Assembly: GCF_000003195.3 (NCBI RefSeq)
Contig: NC_012878.2
Span: 51,894,629 to 51,958,628, forward strand
Origin: Sorghum bicolor
Lineage: Eukaryota > Streptophyta > Magnoliopsida > Poales > Poaceae
DNA length: 64,000 nucleotides
Direction: 5' to 3'
The notes below the pieces were generated by a model. That model saw only the letters and a list, made by a program, of their open reading frames with translations, searched no databases and was not told where the DNA came from. The translations under genes and the position numbers were made by a program. This document shows, piece after piece, positions 56,614 through 64,000 of the stretch (the stretch's first letter is position 1; each line of letters opens with the position of its first letter).

Positions 56614-59606
56614 ATGACGCTCGCCTCCCTCGCCCGCGCCCTCGGCCGGTCCGCGCGCTCCTCCCGGCCGCGCCAGGCGAGTCTCCCTTCTCATCCCCTC
56701 CGCTGCCCCCCCTACCCTCTCGGCGCACATCCGCACCGCAGGTCTGACCTTTCGCTGCTCCTTCTAGGGTTTCCAGCTCGGGGGCCTCCGGCAGTCGCCA
56801 GCGCCGCCGCTACCGCCGCCTGTCCACGGCCGTGAGAGCGGGGCGACAGGATTTGTCCGTAGTTACCTGACTGCGGCATCGTCGGCAGCTCTTGGGAAGC
56901 CCGCAGCGGGCAAGACTGTGGACTGGAGATACATCCTCGCCAGCCCACAGTTCCGACGCCTCTTCTCGGACGAGTCCAAGAAGAGTACGTTCCTCTTTTT
57001 TATGAGATTATTATCAGTGAGTTTGAGTTTGGTGGCCCTGGTTCTGAAAGGTTGCTCCTTTTCTGATTTTAGACTATGAGAACTACTACCCGAAGGGTAA
57101 GAAGGAGGCGCCGAAAGGAGATGGGAGTAACAAGTCTGAATCGAAGCGTAAGTTCCCCCTCGTGCTTCACTTGTTTGTGTATAGGAGAGTAGCCATGTTA
57201 TGGATGCAAATATCATAGCTTTTCATGCGCCCATAGTAAATGGAATCGGTGCACATATTTGAGTTGACTCACAAGATGGATGACTAACGTGATTTGTTGA
57301 TTTCCTTTTTGCTGCAACTGCTTTGGTGAATTGTTATACCAGTTATAATTTATAAATAACTCTTGGAGTAGAAATGTATAATGATACACTGTGCTTCTGT
57401 GTGTAGTTTTGTGACATCAGTGCTAACTATTTCACTTTTGATGAAAATGCAATCTTGTGCTGTGCAGAGGAATCCAATACAGATGAAGGATGGAATTTCC
57501 AGGATAATGCTATGAAACACCTGCAGAATTTCCTTGCACCTCTATTAATTCTTGGCCTGATGCTATCATCCATGTCATCTAGCACCGCAGACCAGAAGGA
57601 GGTGATTACTTTCCTACTTTGTCAACTCTGTTGGGAATAGTTCTGCAAGTCGATAGTTTCAATTGTTCCTTTTCTTGTAAGCTATGTTTGTTGGGCTATG
57701 TTAGTCCCCTAAGAACTGGTAATCTATGTATGTTTCTTATGTTCACACTTACATAATTTGTTTGTCAAACTTCAAAGAAATGGAGGAAAAACACTACGCC
57801 ACCATATAGGGTTTAAAAGGCTAGGCAGTATATTTAACTCTCTGCCCCTGTCATCTCCAGTCAAATTCCCAGGATTAGTAATAAGCTACGATAAACGCCA
57901 AGGAGTAGGACTGTAAGAGACAAAGGCCTTACAGACAATACACTATTGCAGAGTAACCTTTGTGTAATTTATACTGGCCTAAATTGAAATTCTTTTCATT
58001 GATCCTCTTGTGCCGATGCATGGGAGAATTGTTAGTTTGCTACCATTTGCTTTGTGCTTGAAGTGTTCTTTCCTAGCCTTTGAGTGTGAATGCAATATTG
58101 GGAATTCATTGTTCTCTATAATTGAAAACTGCCAAACAATATCGTTTCATGTAAGCATATACATTCGATTCTAAGTGTACATATTGTATAGTATAATGGT
58201 TCATTACAATATCTTTTGTATCAAACATCTGCAGATAAGCTTCCAAGAGTTCAAGAACAAGTTACTAGAACCTGGTTTAGTTGATCGCATTGTTGTTTCA
58301 AATAAATCAGTAGCGAAGGTCTACATCAGGAATTCACCTCTTCCAAAGAGCCAAGGCCAAAATAGTGATACCCATATTTCTACCACTGATATTCCAGGCA
58401 AGCCTGCTCCCAGCAGATGCAAGTATTACTTCAACATTGGTAGTGTTGATTCCTTTGAAGAGAAGTTAGAGGAAGCCCAGGAAGCTTTGGGAATAGATTC
58501 ACATGATTTTGTCCCAGTAACTTATGTTGCTGAAGTAAATTGGTTCCAAGAAGTTATGAGGTTTGCCCCAACAGCATTTCTTGTTGGTCTGATATATTTT
58601 ATGGGAAAAAGGATGCAGAGTGGTTTCAATATTGGAGGTGGTCCTGGCAAAGGAAGAGGAGGTATTTTCAACATTGGAAAAGCTACAGTGACAAAGATGG
58701 ACAAGAACTCCAAAAATAAGGTTTGCTATTTCTTTTCTTACGTCACTGTTTTACTGTTTCACTTGGTTCTGTTTTTGATGTATGATAGAAACAATCTGGC
58801 CCAAATGATTTTCCATGCACAGGCTAATTCTTGATCTATGATAACTCCATTGCTTAATTTTGTGGTAGCTTTATTTACCCTTTCCTTAAGAAACAAAGCA
58901 AGCTACATGAAACTCCTGGATGTGTCTTTTCAATAACGCTTTTCTGTTGGTCCAGGTGTTTTTTAAGGATGTAGCCGGTTGTGACGAAGCAAAACAAGAA
59001 ATAATGGAGTTTGTGCATTTCCTTAAAAATCCCAAGAAGTATGAAGATTTGGGAGCTAAAATACCCAAAGGTGCTCTACTTGTAGGCCCTCCTGGGACAG
59101 GGAAGACTTTGCTTGCCAAAGCTACCGCAGGAGAGTCTGGTGTGCCATTTTTGTCTATTTCTGGTTCAGATTTCATGGAAATGTTTGTTGGTGTTGGACC
59201 ATCCAGGGTACGGAACTTGTTCCAAGAAGCTAGACAGTGTGCTCCCAGTATTGTATTCATTGACGAAATCGACGCTATTGGTCGTGCAAGAGGACGTGGA
59301 GGTTTTTCAGGTTCAAATGATGAACGCGAGAGTACTTTGAACCAGCTGCTTGTAGAGATGGATGGATTTGGAACAACTGCTGGTGTTGTTGTTCTTGCTG
59401 GGACAAATAGACCTGACATCCTGGATAAGGCATTATTAAGGCCAGGAAGATTTGATCGCCAGATAACAATTGACAAGCCAGATATAAAGGGTCGTGATCA
59501 AATATTCCGCATATATCTTCAAAAGCTTAAGCTAGACAACGAACCATCATTTTATTCGCAAAGGCTAGCTGCCTTGACACCTGGGTTTGCAGGAGCTGAC
59601 ATTGCC

Positions 59607-59638
<32 letters not shown>

Positions 59639-60074
59639 GAGAAGTGAGAAAACTCAGATTACCATGCAGCATTTTGAGTCTGCGATTGATAGGATTATTG
59701 GTGGTTTGGAGAAGAAAAATAGGGTAAGAGATCAGTAGTATAACCTATGAAGCTGATTTGTGAGATTTGTTTCAATGTCTTACTTTTGGATCCTAATTAA
59801 GTAACTTGGCAGCCTTCTTTTTCTATGTAATGTCATTCCTTTTGTACATGTAATTTAATTTTATTCCTTATTCTGGCCTCTGAGCATGTTAACCCTTTTG
59901 CAGGTCATTAGCAAACTGGAGCGCCGTACCGTTGCTTACCATGAATCTGGACATGCTGTTGCTGGATGGTTCTTGGAGCATGCAGAGCCTCTTCTGAAAG
60001 TTACAATTGTTCCTCGTGGAACAGCTGCTTTAGGCTTTGCACAATATGTCCCAAATGAAAATCTTTTGATGACA

Positions 60075-60106
<32 letters not shown>

Positions 60107-61190
60107 ATTAGGTGGCCGAGCTGCAGAGGAGGTACAGTTATCTTTATTCATATCTTATTTTTGCTGATTTTTATGATAAATAGCCAGAATTCATGGATGT
60201 TTCTCATACTGTTAAATCTATACTAACCAATTCAAGCTAATATAAAGTTTGAACTTTGAATTTCAGCTGTTATTTTGAACTTCCTACATTCGACAAGGAC
60301 ATTAATTATAGCCTGTTTCGTTGATATTATCGCCACTTAAATTATGATCAGATCATGTGAATATGGTCATAGTTGTCAATTTAGTAGAAAAATTATAATT
60401 CATTTGGTAACTCAGGATACTGCATCATGTAAACTTTTGATTGCATTTTAAGGCGACCAGAAGACGATAATATTTTCCGTCATCTCCTCTGCCCATGTGA
60501 TAAACACATTGATATACCATTACATTTATCAAATTGGTTGCCATCTAAATATTGTATATAATCTCAAGTTATTACTTCAAGACATCATAGAAATAATAAT
60601 CAGTTCCCTGTCTTCCAAATCCTTATGTTGGGATATCTGTTTATTTAACAGTATTATCACCAGAAATTGTTATAAGCATATTGTTGAAAGGCGCTAATTG
60701 AGCTTTGTTTCAGGTTTTGATTGGCAAAATCTCAACTGGTGCTCAGAATGACTTGGAGAAAGTTACCAAAATGACATATGCACAGGTCGCTGTGTATGGT
60801 TTTAGTGAAAAGGTTGGGCTTCTATCCTTCCCTCAGAAGGATGATGGTTTTGAAATGACCAAGCCTTACAGTAATCAGACGGCATCCATCATCGATGATG
60901 AGGTCCGGGACTGGGTTGGCAAGGCCTATAAGAAAACAGTTGAATTGATAACAGAGCATAAGGAGCAAGTTGCGCAAATCGCAGAATTACTGCTTGAGAA
61001 GGAAGTCTTACACCAGGACGATCTAACCAGGGTACTAGGAGAACGTCCATTCAAGGCACTGGAGCCAACCAACTACGACCTCTTTAAGCAAGGTTTCCAG
61101 GATGATGATGACAAGAGCCAAGCAACATCAGAGAACGCTGAGTTGCCTGATGATTCATCTCCCCCACTTGGTGAGGTTGTACCCACGTAG
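56614..61190 (+). CDS. FTSH8: Mitochondrial ATP-dependent zinc metalloprotease FtsH (m-AAA type), eight exons
   Basis: Exons 56614-56676, 56768-56984, 57073-57147, 57468-57601, 58235-58720, 58956-59723, 59904-60131 and 60714-61190 give 815 aa. It would sit in the mitochondrial inner membrane as a hexamer facing the matrix, removing damaged proteins and assisting respiratory-complex assembly. Seen: an Arg/Ser-rich transit peptide, helices at about 136-155 and 273-287 around the intermembrane domain, Walker A GPPGTGKT (369-376), Walker B with Asp428-Glu429, the region of homology with [18 protein letters not shown], zinc motif HESGH (594-598) and third ligand Asp670. The sequence follows rice FTSH8 almost throughout. 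Intron 1 uses a GC donor (CAG|GCGAGT at 56677) with AG at 56766-56767; all other introns are GT-AG. The GC donor is the only junction that keeps the conserved N-terminal frame. Confidence 0.95.
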
Positions 61191-61605
61191 TTTGTTTCCC
61201 CCTCAAAGTTAGAGCTGTACATTGAGTGCTCATTCTCGATAGATTCTTGTTTGTTGTGGCACCATAAGAAAACTGTATAAATTAGCGCCCTCGCTGATTA
61301 TGCCAATGTGGAAATGCATTTGGATTTTCACAAATGCATTTGGATGCCTTGGGCTCTTCATGGCATCAGCAAATGTTCTGAATCTTGTATCCGAATGTTT
61401 TGAAAAATTCTGTCTGACTGGGGAGTTGGCGCAAAAAAGTGTGCTTGTCCTGTCTGAAGGCTTGGCTGTCTGTTGCTGGTAACGTCAGTGGCTAAGAGGG
61501 TGCCTGCCTGCCTGGAACAGTGGAACCTTTGAATTTTCATCAGTAGCCGGTGTGCTTACTTTGTCGGATAAGCACAAACATGTTGGACAAGGTTTTTGCA
61601 TGTGT
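61191..61605 (+). other. FtsH 3' UTR and flank
   Basis: Transcript-like sequence after the stop at 61190, with no further gene. Short frames on both strands have no recognisable content. Confidence 0.5.
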
Positions 61606-61609
61606 ACAA

Positions 61610-61868
61610 CTCCCTTCGTCCCAAGAAAAACTTAATATTTTCAGTCTTTTAGGACAAATTAGTGCTCAATGTAAATTACCTATGTACCGTTATTTATTGA
61701 ACCTGAATCATACCAATTAAGGAATAAGAAGGAATGCATTGAGTCATGCAGATCACAATCTGAAGTGGTTATGGGCCCAATTTGTTGTCCAAAAGTTTAA
61801 ACATAAGTTTTTTGGGACATCTTTTGAATCCTAGAACATAAAAGTTAAGTTTTCTGATACAGAGGGAG
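61610..61868. mobile_element. Stowaway-like MITE (about 259 bp)
   Basis: Ends ctcccttcgtcccaagaaaaactta and taagttttctgatacagagggag pair as terminal inverted repeats. TA follows at 61869-61870; the left TSD is altered. Confidence 0.75.
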
Positions 61869-62106
61869 TACGTGAGAATTTTCATTCTGGAGGATAATTT
61901 AAACGACACCAGACATCAGCAGGAGTACAGCCTTGTAAATTTTGGGTACGATATTCACAAATGCACTACTAGTCCTACAACGCCTGTAGATGTACGTACG
62001 TATGGTGAAGATACCAAAAAATAAAAAGGTATTTGGCTGATGGCCACCAGTCCATCACTATTGTAATGTAATGTAACCATGGCAATTTGAAGGCTACCCA
62101 TACCCA

Positions 62107-63705
62107 CTACCATGGCTTGAGGTCTCTCGGCGGTCCAGCCGTCCAGTTGAGGACCGTCTGTCCGTTCCTCAAGAAGGCATCATCGCCGTGCGGGAGCTTG
62201 CGTGCGAGCCCGTTGAGTATCTGGTGGAACGCGTCGCCGGGCTGCGCGGGCTGCGGGAACAGCACGGCGCGCTTCATCGCCGGACTCGCGAGGAGCCGCT
62301 GCTTCCTCAGCACCACCTCCACGGGGATGGACGTCAGGATGGTGTCCAGCCTCGGGACGTCGTCCTCGGCGACGAACACGCCGATGTCCGCCCACGGGAT
62401 GGCGTCCGCGAAGGGCAGCACGATGTCGTCGGCGATGACCACGGGGATGCAGCCGAAGACGACGGCCTCCACCAGGCGGGGGCTCCAGGGCGCCCACCCC
62501 AGCGGGCACAGGCAGAACACGGCGCGCTGCATGTCCTGGTAGTAGGTCGTCGGGTGCGCCGTGGAGATGTCGAACAGCGGGTTGCTCTTGAAGTTCTCCC
62601 ACACGGACGCGCGGGCGCCCCTGGCGTAGTAGCCGCCCTCGGGGTCGTTGCCGGCGTCGTAGAAGAGGCCGCGGAAGTAGACGAAGATGGACCGCGGGGT
62701 GGCCGGCGGCAGGAGCTGCGCCTCCATCTTCCACGGCGGCGCGTACGGCGGGATGGTGATGGAGCCGCCGCCGTCCTTGAGGCACACGTGGTTCCGCTGC
62801 CCGAACGTCTGCACCAGCGTGGCGCGCCGGAGCACGGGCAGGATCCCGCGCGCCATGGCCTTCTCCTCCTGGAAATGGAAGCAGGCACCGAAGTCGTGCG
62901 GCGTGACGAAGAAGTGGTCGGCGCCCTCGGACCTGTTCCAGTACGGCCAGCGGTCGGCGATCAGCCGGATGGCGCTGCGCATCATCCGCGGGGAGTCGAA
63001 GGGCATCGGGTGGCCGGAGGCGGTCAGGTCGCAGGTGGTGTACACGGGGGTGTAGAACCAGTCCGCTTCCTCGGGGTCCAGGGTTCGGACGGCGCTGGAG
63101 AGGAGGGACCGGTGCACGAAGATCTCCGTCGCGAACATGTGCGTCAGGCAACGCGGGTCCTTCTCCACCGGCTTCGTGTTGTATTTCGCCGGGAGGTCGT
63201 ACACGAACACCTTGAGCTTGCCCACAGGGTCGTCTTCTAAAACGTCACCGCCACTGCCTGCGTTTTTTCATTGGTGGGTACATAATGAAACCGTTTGAAA
63301 CACATAGTCAATACCTACATTTCCTAAGAAAAACAGTTTTTTTCGTCTTCCAGTTTATCCCCTTACTAGCAATGCCATCTTTTAGCTGCTATTGTATATA
63401 ATCAGTGCTAAGCAGTAAGCACTCTAGGTCTAGGCCCAGAACTTAAGTTTCATGTAGAAATCCATCACGGTCCCTGCTACTCCCTTCAGACAAAAACTAG
63501 TCTGCATTGAGTTTCATGAATGACATCTTGGATGATTTACTGAATGGAGGAAAAGCGCAACCAAAAGAGAAAGTCCTTCTCCCGCACCTGAGATCCTCTC
63601 TGTATGGTGGCTCTGCATCAACTCCTGCGCGTCGGACCCATGGAAGAGCACTACTGCAGTGGTGGCGGCAAGAATGGCGATGGCGAAGATCGACCTCATC
63701 TTCAT
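62107..63705 (-). CDS. GT47 exostosin-family xylan xylosyltransferase (IRX10/IRX10-like), two exons
   Basis: Exons on the minus strand are 63705-63588 and 63257-62107, giving 422 aa. IRX10-type enzymes extend the beta-1,4-xylan backbone in the Golgi. The start MKMRS at 63705 opens a hydrophobic signal/anchor segment (residues 4-22). An in-frame Met further upstream (63738) would add 11 residues and is less likely. The junction makes ISGSGGDVLEDDPVGKLKVFVYDLP, the usual start of the exostosin domain. Further hallmarks are EADWFYTPVYTTCDL, MRSAIRLIADRWPYWNRSEG, DHFFVTPHDFGACFHFQEEK, FVYFRGLFYDAGNDPEGGYY, SPRLVEAVVFGCIPVVIADD and a C-terminal NWTAGPP. The whole length matches rice IRX10 relatives. 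The very GC-rich single main exon is typical of grasses. A Gly insert (DGGGSIT) is the only oddity seen. Confidence 0.93.
63258..63587 (-). other. Intron of the GT47 gene
   Basis: GT donor (gtgcgg at 63587 downward) and AG acceptor at 63259-63258. It is AT-rich, 330 bases, with no other feature. Confidence 0.7.
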
Positions 63706-64000
63706 GAATGATCCCCACAAGCAGCCTCTTGGCAGCACCGCCTGTGACTCCTCTTCCTCTCCAAGCCTCCCCCCTTGTCTGGTTTCTCACATTGTCATGT
63801 TCTAGGTAATCAATACTGTGTAGTTAAAGAAGAGATGAAAATAAAGCAGGGTGGAAGCTTCTCTGCCAATTATCCTACCAAGAAGTGTTTGGTGGAGAGG
63901 TGAGATGGAGCTTTCCTGGGCTTCCTTCGTTCTTCCTCCTCCCCTACCTACACACTAACAGACATCACACATCAGGAACGACTATTGGCCATGTGTACTT
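63706..64000 (-). promoter_or_regulatory. Leader and proximal promoter of the GT47 gene
   Basis: CT-rich leader on the minus strand (63706-63790) and then mixed sequence to the window end. No TATA box was confidently located. Confidence 0.35.

Noticed and set aside
62188..63240. Long plus-strand open frame of 350 codons
   Set aside because: Antisense of the GT47 exon; composition only.

Overview
The window is nuclear DNA of a grass. Genes have GC-rich first exons, introns with GT-AG borders, MITEs and LTR retrotransposons between and inside genes, and a 5'-to-3' fall in GC. The proteins are closest, from memory, to rice and sorghum: the FtsH matches rice FTSH8 almost throughout, and the P450 is a CYP75B flavonoid 3'-hydroxylase. 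GPAT, laccase, F3'H and FTSH8 lying close together recalls rice chromosome 5 near Os05g0458xxx and sorghum chromosome 9 near the F3'H3 locus. I infer Sorghum bicolor or a close relative; no search was run.

Layout: (1) 184-2519 (+) glycerol-3-phosphate acyltransferase, two exons. (2) 4413-4493 (-) tRNA-Leu(CAG) beside a tandem repeat that seems to contain decayed tRNA 3' ends. (3) 4954-6910 solo-LTR-like element. (4) 8457-9302 Pack-MULE-like transposon carrying an aspartic-protease fragment. (5) 9482-12429 (+) DHHC protein S-acyltransferase, seven exons. (6) 13381-14716 (-) FKBP20-1-type immunophilin, five exons, with a perfect 73-bp duplication over one splice acceptor. (7) 17086-19253 (-) laccase, three exons. 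(8) 20251-23159 non-autonomous LTR retrotransposon. (9) 28294-29760 (+) broken F-box/LRR gene, followed by a second solo LTR (29836-31714). (10) 32436-39974 very young LTR retrotransposon without coding capacity. (11) 40-48 kb, MITEs and a foldback-like element. (12) 48661-54054 (+) flavonoid 3'-hydroxylase with a 3.8-kb intron full of nested MITEs and a long hairpin. (13) 56614-61190 (+) mitochondrial FtsH protease, eight exons, one GC-AG intron. (14) 62107-63705 (-) GT47 exostosin of the IRX10 type.

The genes do not form an operon or a single pathway. Several touch the cell wall or extracellular polymers (GPAT for cutin/suberin, laccase for lignin, IRX10-type for xylan) or phenylpropanoids (F3'H); the rest are housekeeping (palmitoylation, splicing-linked immunophilin, mitochondrial proteolysis). 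About a third of the window can be assigned to transposable elements by visible terminal repeats and target-site duplications (TSDs). I found no clearly new biological system. The best leads are the duplicated FKBP splice site, the palindrome-filled solo LTRs, the Pack-MULE, the intronic hairpin and the nearly unmutated LTR element. All exon borders come from reading splice sites and protein homology by eye.
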